DNA of 64,000 nt, from assembly GCF_000621745.1 (NCBI RefSeq), contig NZ_JHXK01000022.1, positions 1 through 64,000 on the forward strand, in the 5' to 3' direction. The notes beneath the pieces are model-generated. The model was given only the letters and a program-made list of their open reading frames with translations, ran no database searches and was not told the origin of the DNA. How positions within the stretch are numbered: position 1 is the stretch's first letter; each line of letters begins with the position of its first letter. Both the position numbers and the translations under genes were made by a program. The DNA is from Clostridium beijerinckii HUN142 (GTDB lineage Bacteria > Bacillota > Clostridia > Clostridiales > Clostridiaceae). Positions 24,419-32,970 of this stretch are shown piece after piece.

Positions 24419-25465
24419 ATGAGCATTATAACAATTATTGGAGCAGGTCAAATGGCATCTGCACTAACTTTCCCAGCAACAGAAAATAATAATAAGATAA
24501 GACTTGTGGGTACACCTTTAGATAGAGAAATCATAAATAAGGCAAAGGCTACAGGTTTTCATTCGACATTAAAACGTCAATTACCTGAAACAGGAATTGA
24601 ATACTATCAAATTGAAGATGTAAATGAAGCAATAGATGGAGCTGAGCTCATTATTTGCGGTGTCAGCAGCTTTGGTGTTGACTGGTTTGCAGACAATATA
24701 TTACCTATTATACCTCAAGAGATTCCTATTCTTTCAATAACAAAGGGAATGATTACTGAAGAGGATGGCAAAATGATAAATTATCCTCACTACTTTTTAA
24801 GTAAACTTCCTTCTAATAAAAAGCTCTCTATTAGCGCTGTTGGCGGCCCATGTACTAGTTATGAACTTGCCGATAAAGATAATTCAGAAGTTGTATTTTG
24901 CGGAGATGACATAAATTTACTTAGAAAGTTTAAGAGTTTATTTGAAACATCATACTACCATATTAGCTTATCTACAGATATTGTAGGTGTTGAATGTGCA
25001 GTAGCTCTAAAGAACGCTTATGCTTTGGGAGTATCACTAGCTATTGGATTAGCCATTGGAGCTGATGGGTCTGGAAAAGAGCATTATAATTCTCAGGCTG
25101 CACTTTTTGGACAAAGCATAAAGGAAGCCAAACGTATTCTCGAAATAGTCGGAGGAGGAGAAGAAAACATTATATATTTTGGCGGTGACTTATATGTAAC
25201 TGTCTTCGGTGGACGTACTCGTAGAATAGGAACATTATTAGGCCAAGGATTTTCATTTGAGGAAGCTATGGAACAATTAAAAGGAGTTACATTAGAATCA
25301 GTAGTTATTGCTACCCGTGCTGCAAAATACGTGCGTTGTCTAGCAGAAAGAGGAGTAGTTAAACTTAGTGATTTTCCAATGATAACTCATATTGATGAGA
25401 TTATAAATTTAGGCGGCAAGGTTAATATTCCATGGAAAGCCTTTGAATCTGAAAAAATATTATGA
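24419..25465 (+). CDS. GpsA-like NAD(P)-dependent polyol-phosphate dehydrogenase
   Basis: This 348-residue protein is related to NAD(P)H glycerol-3-phosphate dehydrogenase (GpsA). It has the Rossmann loop IIGAGQMASAL and the catalytic lysine in VALKNAYALG. Two substrate-site motifs differ from GpsA: GPSHAEE reads GPCTSYE, and SRNRRFG reads GGRTRRIG, so R is kept while N becomes T. The substrate may therefore not be glycerol-3-phosphate. It follows the HAD gene after 165 bp with its own AGGAGG. It probably ends the PTS operon, as a weak terminator-like hairpin lies 30 bp downstream. The family is firm; substrate change is inferred. Confidence 0.85.
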   Translation: MSIITIIGAGQMASALTFPATENNNKIRLVGTPLDREIINKAKATGFHSTLKRQLPETGIEYYQIEDVNEAIDGAELIICGVSSFGVDWFADNILPIIPQEIPILSITKGMITEEDGKMINYPHYFLSKLPSNKKLSISAVGGPCTSYELADKDNSEVVFCGDDINLLRKFKSLFETSYYHISLSTDIVGVECAVALKNAYALGVSLAIGLAIGADGSGKEHYNSQAALFGQSIKEAKRILEIVGGGEENIIYFGGDLYVTVFGGRTRRIGTLLGQGFSFEEAMEQLKGVTLESVVIATRAAKYVRCLAERGVVKLSDFPMITHIDEIINLGGKVNIPWKAFESEKIL

Positions 25466-25494
25466 TTTATTATTAGATGCGAATTTAAAAGTGT

Positions 25495-25524
25495 AAAGTT
25501 TAATAGCTTTATTAAACTTTTAAG
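25495..25524 (+). terminator. Probable terminator of the PTS operon
   Basis: A perfect 10-bp stem (AAAGTTTAAT with ATTAAACTTT) and a 6-base loop are followed by TTAAG; the U-tract is weak. Confidence 0.55.
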
Positions 25525-25550
25525 ATTAAATTATTATAATTAGAAAACGA

Positions 25551-25657
25551 ATATGTATATTGCAAAAATGATTCTTCATCATAATTCTAAAAATATTGCA
25601 AGAATTTTAGCCGTAATTGTGACTTGTGAAATGTGCATTGTGAATTGCAACATATGT
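25551..25657 (-). repeat. MITE-like repeat family A, copy 4 (reverse)
   Basis: It is the reverse complement of the other copies: AATGATTCTTCATCATAATTC, then CAAGAATTTTAGCCGTAATTG, ending TTGCAACATATG. The terminal repeats have partly decayed. Confidence 0.8.
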
Positions 25658-25684
25658 AGTATAGATTATTGATATTATAGTTTG

Positions 25685-25722
25685 AGTACAGCACTAGATT
25701 TAAATTTAATGCTGTACTTTTT
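25685..25722 (+). terminator. Orphan terminator hairpin
   Basis: A perfect 9-bp stem (AGTACAGCA with TGCTGTACT) is followed by TTTTT. No gene lies directly before it apart from the repeat and the PTS operon end, so it may be the operon's main terminator, displaced by the repeat insertion. Confidence 0.75.
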
Positions 25723-26306
25723 ATAATTTTGATAGATAAAAGACAGTCTGAAATATTCCGAAATAAAAATATTAAATGAAAATAAAATTACTATACTTTC
25801 TATTTTGGTAAAATTATTATTCCGATTAGAAGAAGTTAGTGTTATAATTGTATAAGAAAATTGTGTAAAAAAGTGAATTAATATACATGTATGTATATTA
25901 ATTTCTTTTATTTATTATATATTTGTTGTAATTCGTAGAATTTTATTTCTTTATAATCAAAATACTATTTAATTAAAGATAAGTTTCTATTTTAATAATA
26001 CTAATACATATTTAATATTACTAGTATATAAAGTTTTTTAAAATTAATAAATAGGTAAAAAACTTGTTTTAGTTATTATATCTTGTCTAGTTATTTTTTT
26101 ATGAAAAGACATTTATTTATATATTTCATAAAAAATATTCTTAATGGAACTTAAATACTTATTTCTAAAAATATCATATCTAGTTATGATATTTTTACGA
26201 AGATATGAATTATTAGAACTTATGAATATCTTTAAATTTGTAGATAGTGAGATGGTATTTGAAATAATTAGGATTACTGATTTTCTTTTTAGGGAGGTAT
26301 CAATCT
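25723..26306. other. AT-rich spacer with a perfect palindrome
   Basis: No gene is supported. At 25876-25903 AATTAATATACAT and ATGTATATTAATT form a perfect 13-bp inverted repeat around GT, a good candidate operator or hairpin. A plus-strand frame at 26144-26389 overlaps the kinase gene in another frame and lacks a ribosome binding site. Confidence 0.5.
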
Positions 26307-27749
26307 ATGTTTCAACGCGAATGCGAACAAGAAGCAAGTTATATTATAGAGTCAAAAAAGAAATGTATCGAATTAGGGTTAGATTCTAATAAGCCTAAAA
26401 TGCCTGAAAACGTTCTGTCTGAATTAGAATTAGGTCAGAAAAAAGATATGTATGATGAAATTCTAGAAGTCGTTAAATTTTTTAGTAATAAAATGATAAA
26501 ATTACTAGAAGGAACACCTGTGTTGATAACAATTACGGATGAAGATGGGTATTTGCTAGATGTTCTTGGGGATAAATCTCTTAGGGAAACAATGTCTCAA
26601 TTTGGAGTAAAAACAGGTATACAATTTCGAGAAGATGAAATGGGTACAAATGTAGTTAATTTAACGCTTAAGCAAAATCACCCAATACAATTAATAGGTA
26701 GCAATCACTATCATAAATGTTTTCAAGACAGTGCATGTTATGGAGTTCCATTCCATTATTCAGATGACGGTAATTTACTGGGAAGTATATGTATCATGAC
26801 TGCTGTTATACTTCATAATCCATTTTTTTTAATGACATTAACAACTGTAGTGGATGCAATAGAGCGTGAACTATTACTAAGAAGACAAAATCGAAAGATA
26901 AGTGAGCAAAAAGAATTGTTGTATGAATCAGAAAAAAGGCAAAGAGAGCTTCTTGAAAAAGATTTGGCCATGAAGGATGATTTTATAACTTTAATTACAC
27001 ATGAATTTAAAACGCCAATAAATGTTATTTATTCAGCAATACAATTGATCGAGCATGCTTACATTAATGAAATTCCTGAATCTGTGAATAAACTTATCAA
27101 AAGTATAAAACGTAATACATTTAGACAATTAAGACTTGTAAATAATTTGCTAGATATTACAAAATTAAAATCAGATCAGTTCAAATTAAACTTTAAATAT
27201 GTAGATATTGTATTTCTAACAAAATTAATTACAGAATCAATAAAAATTTATGCGGATCAAAAGAGAATTAGCCTTTGTTTTAAAACTAATGTTGAAAATA
27301 AAAATATTTCAATAGATGATGAAAAATATGAACGTGTTATTTTAAATTTATTATCAAACGCTATAAAATTCACACCTGAAGGCGGTTCAATAACTGTTGA
27401 TCTGAAAGAAAATAAGAAAAAGAAAACAGTAGATATATCTGTGATAGATACGGGCGTTGGAATACCAAAGGAAAAACATAAGGTGATATTCCATAGATTT
27501 GGACAAGTCGAAAATAATCTTTCAAGGTTAGCAGAAGGCAGCGGTATTGGACTAGCTATTGTAAAAATGTTAGTTATCATATTAGAAGGGAAAATAGAAG
27601 TAGATAGTGCGGTTGGGGTTGGAAGTAAATTTACTATAACATTACCTATTAAAGAAGAGATAATTAACGAAGAGAGTAAGATATTCCAGGGATATGACAA
27701 TAGGCTAACAAATGCTATTAATGTTGAATTTTCTGATATATATTTCTAA
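26307..27749 (+). CDS. Soluble GAF-domain sensor histidine kinase
   Basis: This 480-residue kinase has no membrane segment. Residues about 30-185 resemble the GAF sensor of AcoR/DhaR-type activators (EMGTNVVNLTLKQNHPIQLIG, then CYGVPFHYSDDGNLLGSI). A short coiled coil follows, then the HisKA domain with H232 (THEFKTP) and the ATPase domain with N, G1 and G2 boxes (NLLSNAIKFTPEGG, DTGVGIP, GSGIGLAI). It should autophosphorylate in response to a cytosolic signal. No response regulator is adjacent, so it is an orphan kinase. GGGAGG precedes the ATG. The GAF assignment is by motif resemblance. Confidence 0.88.
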   Translation: MFQRECEQEASYIIESKKKCIELGLDSNKPKMPENVLSELELGQKKDMYDEILEVVKFFSNKMIKLLEGTPVLITITDEDGYLLDVLGDKSLRETMSQFGVKTGIQFREDEMGTNVVNLTLKQNHPIQLIGSNHYHKCFQDSACYGVPFHYSDDGNLLGSICIMTAVILHNPFFLMTLTTVVDAIERELLLRRQNRKISEQKELLYESEKRQRELLEKDLAMKDDFITLITHEFKTPINVIYSAIQLIEHAYINEIPESVNKLIKSIKRNTFRQLRLVNNLLDITKLKSDQFKLNFKYVDIVFLTKLITESIKIYADQKRISLCFKTNVENKNISIDDEKYERVILNLLSNAIKFTPEGGSITVDLKENKKKKTVDISVIDTGVGIPKEKHKVIFHRFGQVENNLSRLAEGSGIGLAIVKMLVIILEGKIEVDSAVGVGSKFTITLPIKEEIINEESKIFQGYDNRLTNAINVEFSDIYF

Positions 27750-27833
27750 TAATATTATTTAGACAGCATTTCATTTTTGATCATGAATATAAAAATTAGA
27801 AAAGGTATAAACTAAAAAATGAGGTGAGAAAAA

Positions 27834-27962
27834 ATGACAAACTATAAATTTATTACAAATAATAATGAAAATGATTCATCAAATACGACAAATACATCTA
27901 TGCCAGCAAAAAATAGGAAAAGACATAAACCTGTAAGAGGAATTCCTAGAACTGAAGTATAA
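27834..27962 (+). CDS. 42-residue hypothetical peptide
   Basis: This short open frame has a strong GAGGTG site eight bases before its ATG and a strong terminator after its stop, so it is probably translated. The peptide is Asn/Ser/Thr-rich in the first half and basic in the second (KNRKRHKPVRGIPRTEV), with no membrane segment. It starts 85 bases after the kinase gene and may be cotranscribed with it. Nothing known was recognised. It is too short for ordinary gene finders and could be missed in annotations. Confidence 0.65.
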   Translation: MTNYKFITNNNENDSSNTTNTSMPAKNRKRHKPVRGIPRTEV

Positions 27963-27991
27963 TAAACGGCGATTATAAGTTTCTAGAATTT

Positions 27992-28038
27992 AAAAAGTGT
28001 AGCACTAAAAAATATATTTTGGTGTTACACTTTTTAAT
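27992..28038 (+). terminator. Strong terminator after the small peptide gene
   Basis: A 19-bp stem (AAAAAGTGTAGCACTAAAA with TTTTGGTGTTACACTTTTT, two G-T pairs) has a 6-base loop. Confidence 0.92.
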
Positions 28039-28143
28039 TTTGTGTAATTATAATCTAATCACTTTAAAATGAGAATATTTTTTATATTAAAACACATGAT
28101 AAAATTGACTATTATACTTTGAGAAAAAATATGGAGGATCGTA

Positions 28144-29196
28144 ATGAGTGTTTTAAAAAAAATAATAATATTTATAATTTTAGCTTTATTAATAATTACA
28201 TCACTAGATACTTCAACAAAGAATGTATATGCTATCCCCAATTTAAGCAAAAACACGCCAGTTAAAATAGCTGTATTTTTTGATAATTCCAGTGCCATGT
28301 ATATTTCTCTTCTTAAGCAAAATTTGGAACGTATTGAAAAAGAAAATGAAGGCAAAGTCAAGTTTACGTTTTTCGATGCTAATGACAATCAGAGTAAACA
28401 AAATGAAAGCATTGAAAAAGCTCTTTCACAAGATTTTAATCTTTTTATTATAAGTATAATATCCTCTAATTTAAATGATGTAGAAAGTACTTTGCGCAAA
28501 GTAATGGAAAAAAACATTCCTATAATTTTAAATCCTGATCCAGTACAAGATATAATAAATTTTGTTAGGCCATATAAACGTTTTGTTGTTGTCGGTGCAG
28601 ATTTTGAACAATCAGGTACAATGGAAGGAAATATTCTTGTTAATGAATGGAAATCTAATAAGATAGCAATAGATAAAAATCATGATGATGTGTTGCAATA
28701 TATAATGCTAAAAGGTAGAATTGGAAGTCCGTTAACATCATTGAGAACAAAATATTCCATTTTAGCAATTAATGATGCCGGAATAAAAACAGAAGAACTT
28801 GCATCTCCATCTTGTGAATGGGTGGAAGATTGTGCTAGAGGTGCTGTAGAATCGTTATTTCTTAAATATGGTGATAAAATTGAAGCAATAGTTTCAACTA
28901 ACGATGCTATGGCAATAGGGGCAGTTGAAGCTTTGCAAAAATATGGATATAACAAAGGAGGTAAGTCGAAGACAATCCCAGTTGTAGGTATTGACGGGAT
29001 GCCTGCCGCTAAAGATTTTATAAAAAAGGGTTTTATGTCAGGAACTGTTGTAGTAGAACCAAGCGATCTCGCTGAAGCTCTTTATTCTATTGGCATGAAT
29101 TTAGCTTATGGAAGGCAACCTCTTGAAAATACAAAATATAAATTTGAAGAAAATGGACCAATAGTTCATTTAAAGTATAAAGAATTTGTAGAATAA
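28144..29196 (+). CDS. Orphan galactose-type periplasmic-binding protein 2
   Basis: This 350-residue exported protein is a paralogue of the one at 12406, with a signal peptide of about 30 residues and no lipobox. Relative to E. coli MglB, the calcium loop is kept (DKNHDDVLQ). Contacts matching N91, R158, W183, N211 and D236 remain, but D14, F16, H152, D154 and N256 are changed, a more altered pocket than in the first paralogue. It therefore probably does not bind galactose. No transporter genes adjoin; the nearest upstream gene is a soluble histidine kinase, separated by a strong terminator. GGAGG precedes the ATG. Role inferred: ligand capture for an unlinked transporter or sensor. Confidence 0.85.
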   Translation: MSVLKKIIIFIILALLIITSLDTSTKNVYAIPNLSKNTPVKIAVFFDNSSAMYISLLKQNLERIEKENEGKVKFTFFDANDNQSKQNESIEKALSQDFNLFIISIISSNLNDVESTLRKVMEKNIPIILNPDPVQDIINFVRPYKRFVVVGADFEQSGTMEGNILVNEWKSNKIAIDKNHDDVLQYIMLKGRIGSPLTSLRTKYSILAINDAGIKTEELASPSCEWVEDCARGAVESLFLKYGDKIEAIVSTNDAMAIGAVEALQKYGYNKGGKSKTIPVVGIDGMPAAKDFIKKGFMSGTVVVEPSDLAEALYSIGMNLAYGRQPLENTKYKFEENGPIVHLKYKEFVE

Positions 29197-29651
29197 TTAT
29201 AATATAATATAACTTGAATCTCTATAGTAAAAGCAATATAAAATTTGTCTATGTTTCTAACTTTATCTTCTAAACTATATATATTCAGTGATATTAAAAA
29301 AAGCCATTAGGTTTTTTTGAACTTATAGCACATATAAGATTCTTTATTTAATCTAACGAATATTACCTATTAAAAAATCTACCAGTTGATTTAAAATATT
29401 CAAAGGAGTATATAATTAACAACTTTTCTGTTCATGGCATCTAAAATTGTATGAAAGAATATGAATTTTTAAATTTATAAAATATTTTTGCATGAAAAAT
29501 ATACTTATATAATTAGCTGCAATACTGCATTGTAAATTTGATTTAAAAATTAAATTTAAATTTATATTATTATATAGAAGAATTTAATGAATAATTATCA
29601 TATTCTAATATATAATAAACAATCTAGATAAGAAAAAGGGGTGCAGCTAAA
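29197..29651. other. AT-rich spacer
   Basis: A terminator at 29296-29318 (AAAAAAA and CC paired with GG and TTTTTTT, loop ATTA) ends the binding-protein transcript. The remaining 330 bp are very AT-rich, with no gene, repeat or structured element recognised. Confidence 0.6.
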
Positions 29652-29951
29652 TTGACAAAAATATATGATGTTGTGTTAAATGCTCCATTTGGTAGTCAGC
29701 AAGGTAGAATTACTTTTATAATAAATGGTGAATCTTTGACAGGTGTAATTGATGGAACGGGATTTAAAAGCAAATTCAATAACGGAAGAATTCATGGAAA
29801 CAATTTTGAATTTTCTGGAGAAATAAAAATTCTATTGGCTAAGTTAAAATATTCTGCTAAAGGTATTTTAAATGGTAATCTATTGTCAGCATCTGTTGAT
29901 ACAAAATATGGAACATTCTCTGTAACAGGAAGTCTTATATCGCAATCTTAA
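29652..29951 (+). CDS. Small beta-rich hypothetical protein
   Basis: This 99-residue protein starts at TTG, eight bases after AAGGGGTG. The sequence is a series of short beta strands with repeated glycine turns (NGESLTGVIDGTG, NGRIHGNNFEFSG, KGILNGNLLSASVDTKYG), suggesting a small beta-barrel or sandwich. There is no signal peptide, cysteine or catalytic motif. I recognise the general look from modules attached to clostridial oxidoreductases but cannot name a family. It stands alone and has its own terminator. Function unknown. Confidence 0.6.
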   Translation: MTKIYDVVLNAPFGSQQGRITFIINGESLTGVIDGTGFKSKFNNGRIHGNNFEFSGEIKILLAKLKYSAKGILNGNLLSASVDTKYGTFSVTGSLISQS

Positions 29952-30043
29952 CATCAATTTAAACAAGATAAATATAAGAAATAATAAAAATATTTGAAAT
30001 ACGAAATGATAAAAAATAAGTTTTGATAATATAAATATCTATT

Positions 30044-30082
30044 AGACAGTAAATTTATTGAGTTAGATTTACTGTCTTTATT
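30044..30082 (+). terminator. Terminator after the small beta-rich protein
   Basis: A perfect 11-bp stem (AGACAGTAAAT with ATTTACTGTCT) and a 12-base loop are followed by TTATTAATT. Confidence 0.8.
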
Positions 30083-30783
30083 AATTATTAGGATAATTAG
30101 TATAAGTTAAATTTATATTGCAAAAGTAGTATTCGGAAATTATTTGTAAAGTGAAAAGTATTATTGGTTCAATTATTTAAAAGAGTATAATAATTGGACA
30201 TAAGCAGATAATAAAAAGGGTTATAATTATGTAAATATGATAGAAATTAAGAAAAATACTTTTGGTTATGTATCGTTTTTACTTATATATAGATAAACAA
30301 CTTAAGAATTAGGCTTATTATATGAACATTTTTACAAAATTGCTAAGACTTCAAGTTTGTATCTTCACTAGAAATCATGAATATATTTGTAACCACAAGG
30401 GTCATAATATGGAGAAAACATTTGAAAATGAGCTGTTAAAGGTTCTTAAGCAGAGAACCCAAATCTTTGATTTGGTGAGAATCGCTTACTCAGCAAAAGA
30501 ATGTGAGTCGAGTTTCTGCTAATGGTTGTTCCATTTTAGCTTGTGAAGTGAGAGTCCAAAATTTTATTTTGGGTTCTCGAACTTCCTCAGCGAATGTAAT
30601 GAGTCGAGCTTCCCTAGGAAAGTGGGAGCATGCTAAAGTGGATACAACCTGCTGCTTAGAAGCTTCAGCAATATTTTCATAGCTTTTTGGAACAAAATAT
30701 TTATGATTTCGGTAAGTTACCACATAAATTTAGTTTTAGAGTTGGATATCTATAAAAAAACAAAAGAAGAAAGGAGAGATATA
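30083..30783. other. Long spacer before selO
   Basis: No gene is supported. It contains the tandem structured repeat described at 30451-30620. Frames at 30322-30522 (plus) and 30490-30723 (minus) lie across that repeat, lack ribosome binding sites and show no protein-like pattern. The selO ribosome binding site is at the very end. Confidence 0.55.
30451..30620 (+). repeat. Two tandem diverged hairpin-containing units
   Basis: Unit 1 (30451-30526) and unit 2 (30549-30620) each have a hairpin built on CCAAA...TTTGG (CCAAATC/GATTTGG; CCAAAA/TTTTGG), then CTCAGC, then GAGTCGAG and TTC. Spacing is roughly 100 bases. The common pattern suggests a repeated RNA or DNA structural unit upstream of selO. 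Confidence 0.55.
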
Positions 30784-32256
30784 ATGCAAGATATGAAAAT
30801 AAAATCAGAAGCAGGATGGAAATTAGATAATACTTATGCTGATTTGCCTAAAACACTTTTTAGCAAGCAAAAGCCAACACCAGTAACGGCTCCTGAATTA
30901 GTTATTCTTAATCAGCCGCTTGCAGAATCATTAGGCCTGAAGACAGAATTTCTTCAAGATAATGATAATGTCGCAATATTTGCTGGAAATAAAATAGAAG
31001 AAGGTAGTTTGCCTATTGCCCAAGCTTATGCAGGACATCAATTTGGCTATTTTAATATGTTGGGTGATGGAAGAGCTATATTACTTGGTGAACAAATTAC
31101 GCCTAGTGGTGAAAGATTTGATATTCAGCTAAAAGGTTCTGGTAGAACACCTTACTCTAGAGGCGGTGATGGGAGAGCAGCACTTGGACCAATGTTGCGC
31201 GAATACATTATTAGTGAAGCAATGCACGGCCTTGGAATACCTACAACTCGGAGTCTGGCAGTAGTAACAACTGGGGAATCTGTAATTCGAGAAAACGTGC
31301 TATCAGGTGCAATTCTAACTCGGGTAGCTTCAAGCCATATTAGAGTTGCCACCTTTCAATATGCTGCAGAGTGGGGAACTATAGAGGAACTTAAGGCTCT
31401 AGCTGATTATACTATTAAACGTCATTTTTCTGATGGAGAAAATTTAGAGAATCCTTATATTTTCTTGCTTCAAGAAGTTATTAAGCTGCAAGCTTCATTA
31501 ATATCAAAATGGCAGTTAGTCGGTTTTATTCATGGAGTTATGAATACTGACAACATGGCTATTAGTGGAGAAACTATAGATTACGGACCTTGTGCTTTTA
31601 TGGATACATATGATCCAGAAACAGTATTTAGTTCTATTGATAGGGAGGGAAGATATGCATATAAAAATCAGCCTCCTATAGCTAAATGGAATCTAGTTAG
31701 ATTCGCTGAAACTTTATTGCCATTACTCCACAATAATCATGAAAAATCAGTAGAAATTGCACAAAATGAGCTTTCAAAGTTTGCAGGTTTATATCACGAT
31801 AACTGGCTTAGAGGAATGAGATCCAAACTTGGAATATTCAACAAAGAGTCTCAAGATGAAGATCTTATAGAAAATCTCCTAAGTATTATGCATAAATATA
31901 AAGCAGATTATACGAGTACATTTAGTGCGTTAACTTTAGATAAAAGTTATGATATGGAGTTATTTAATACTAAAGAATTCAAGCAATGGTATGAATTATG
32001 GAATGCAAGGTTAAATAGGCAGCAGGAATCTAAAGAGTCTTCTATTAAGTTAATGAAAAATTCAAATCCTTCTGTGATACCACGTAATTATAGAGTTGAG
32101 GAAGCATTAGAAGCCGCTGAAAAAGGTGATTACACAATTATGGAAAAACTATTATATGTGCTATCTAATCCTTATGCTTATGCTGAGAATCAATCTGCAT
32201 ATGAAAAATTGCCCCCAAAATCTTTTAGCTCGTATCGAACTTTTTGTGGAACATAA
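30784..32256 (+). CDS. selO: Protein adenylyltransferase SelO
   Basis: This 490-residue protein is of the SelO (YdiU/UPF0061) family: pseudokinases that bind ATP upside-down and transfer AMP to Ser, Thr or Tyr of other proteins, linked to redox stress. Diagnostic blocks are present: [96 protein letters not shown], and the C-terminal FCGT. It ends in Cys-Gly-Thr rather than the Sec-containing tail of animal SelO. The frame opens at 30703, but AAAGGAGAG before 30784 sets the start. Length is normal for Firmicutes. Confidence 0.95.
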   Translation: MQDMKIKSEAGWKLDNTYADLPKTLFSKQKPTPVTAPELVILNQPLAESLGLKTEFLQDNDNVAIFAGNKIEEGSLPIAQAYAGHQFGYFNMLGDGRAILLGEQITPSGERFDIQLKGSGRTPYSRGGDGRAALGPMLREYIISEAMHGLGIPTTRSLAVVTTGESVIRENVLSGAILTRVASSHIRVATFQYAAEWGTIEELKALADYTIKRHFSDGENLENPYIFLLQEVIKLQASLISKWQLVGFIHGVMNTDNMAISGETIDYGPCAFMDTYDPETVFSSIDREGRYAYKNQPPIAKWNLVRFAETLLPLLHNNHEKSVEIAQNELSKFAGLYHDNWLRGMRSKLGIFNKESQDEDLIENLLSIMHKYKADYTSTFSALTLDKSYDMELFNTKEFKQWYELWNARLNRQQESKESSIKLMKNSNPSVIPRNYRVEEALEAAEKGDYTIMEKLLYVLSNPYAYAENQSAYEKLPPKSFSSYRTFCGT

Positions 32257-32294
32257 TTTTAAAGAGTATTAATAAATTCTTAATAAAAACATCT

Positions 32295-32329
32295 AAAAAA
32301 GGGCGAGACATAATATAGCCCTTTTTTTA
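32295..32329 (+). terminator. Terminator after selO
   Basis: AAAAAAGGGC pairs with GCCCTTTTTT around a 13-base loop. Confidence 0.88.
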
Positions 32330-32481
32330 TTGTGTAAAATATACATAAATTATTAGATTTAGATACTTTATATAATAAAAAATATTAAAATTATTATGTA
32401 AAACAAAAACTAATTTTAATAAAAAAACATATAAAAAATTTAAAAAGTAATAAAAAAGACATAAAATTAATACGTTTACAC

Positions 32482-32510
32482 TTAACAACTAATGAAATTT
32501 ATGGTATAAT
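32482..32510 (+). promoter_or_regulatory. Promoter of the first 3D-domain gene
   Basis: TTAACA, 17 bases, then TATAAT preceded by TGG (extended -10). The start codon is 38 bases downstream. Confidence 0.7.
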
Positions 32511-32547
32511 AAAAAACGTATTCTGGAAATTGAAAAGGAGAGATTTG

Positions 32548-32970
32548 ATGTCAAAAAGTTATCAATGGATAAAAGTTGCAAAAAAATCAATCGTTTTTTT
32601 TGTGGCTTTGAGTATTTATTTAGGTATTGGAACTGCTTTTTCAGCTAATTTAGCTAAGGCGGCTGCGACACAAAATAAAGATATAATCTGCTCAACAACA
32701 GCGTACACAGCGGGGACGGGAAGTGTGACAGCAAGTGGAAAAATAGCAAAGAGAAATGCAAGTGGGATAAGTACAGTAGCGGTCGATCCAAGCGTAATTC
32801 CTTTTGGAACATATTTATATATAGAAGGTTACGGATATGCAATAGCTGCGGACAGTGGAAGTGCCATAAAAGGAAATTCGATTGATGTTTATTTTGATAG
32901 CGATAGTGAATGTGATAATTGGGGTAGAAAAACTGTTAAGGTTACGGTATTTGGAAAATCCGATAATTAA
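32548..32970 (+). CDS. Secreted 3D-domain protein 1
   Basis: This 140-residue exported protein consists of a signal peptide (about 1-40, cut near AKAAA) and one 3D domain, the double-psi beta-barrel related to the lytic transglycosylase MltA and named for three aspartates. Signature parts are TTAYTAG, VAVDPSVIPFGTYLYIEGYGYAIAADSGSAIKGNSIDVYF. Such proteins act on peptidoglycan or bind it during growth and spore germination. The frame opens at 32530, but AAAAGGAG precedes the ATG at 32548. It is monocistronic, with promoter and terminator visible. Confidence 0.9.
   Translation: MSKSYQWIKVAKKSIVFFVALSIYLGIGTAFSANLAKAAATQNKDIICSTTAYTAGTGSVTASGKIAKRNASGISTVAVDPSVIPFGTYLYIEGYGYAIAADSGSAIKGNSIDVYFDSDSECDNWGRKTVKVTVFGKSDN

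Noticed and set aside
6943..25657. CRISPR array
   Set aside because: The repeated elements are far apart, about 105 bp long, in both orientations and have no regular spacers or cas genes.
26144..26389. Plus-strand frame of 81 codons before the GAF kinase
   Set aside because: It overlaps the kinase start in another frame, has no ribosome binding site and shows no protein-like pattern; the kinase start has GGGAGG.
30560..30660. T-box-like leader before selO
   Set aside because: The diagnostic T-box sequence (AGGGTGGNACCGCG) is absent, and selO is not an amino-acid gene.
30322..30723. Short frames on both strands upstream of selO
   Set aside because: They cross the tandem hairpin repeat, lack ribosome binding sites and contain no recognisable domain.
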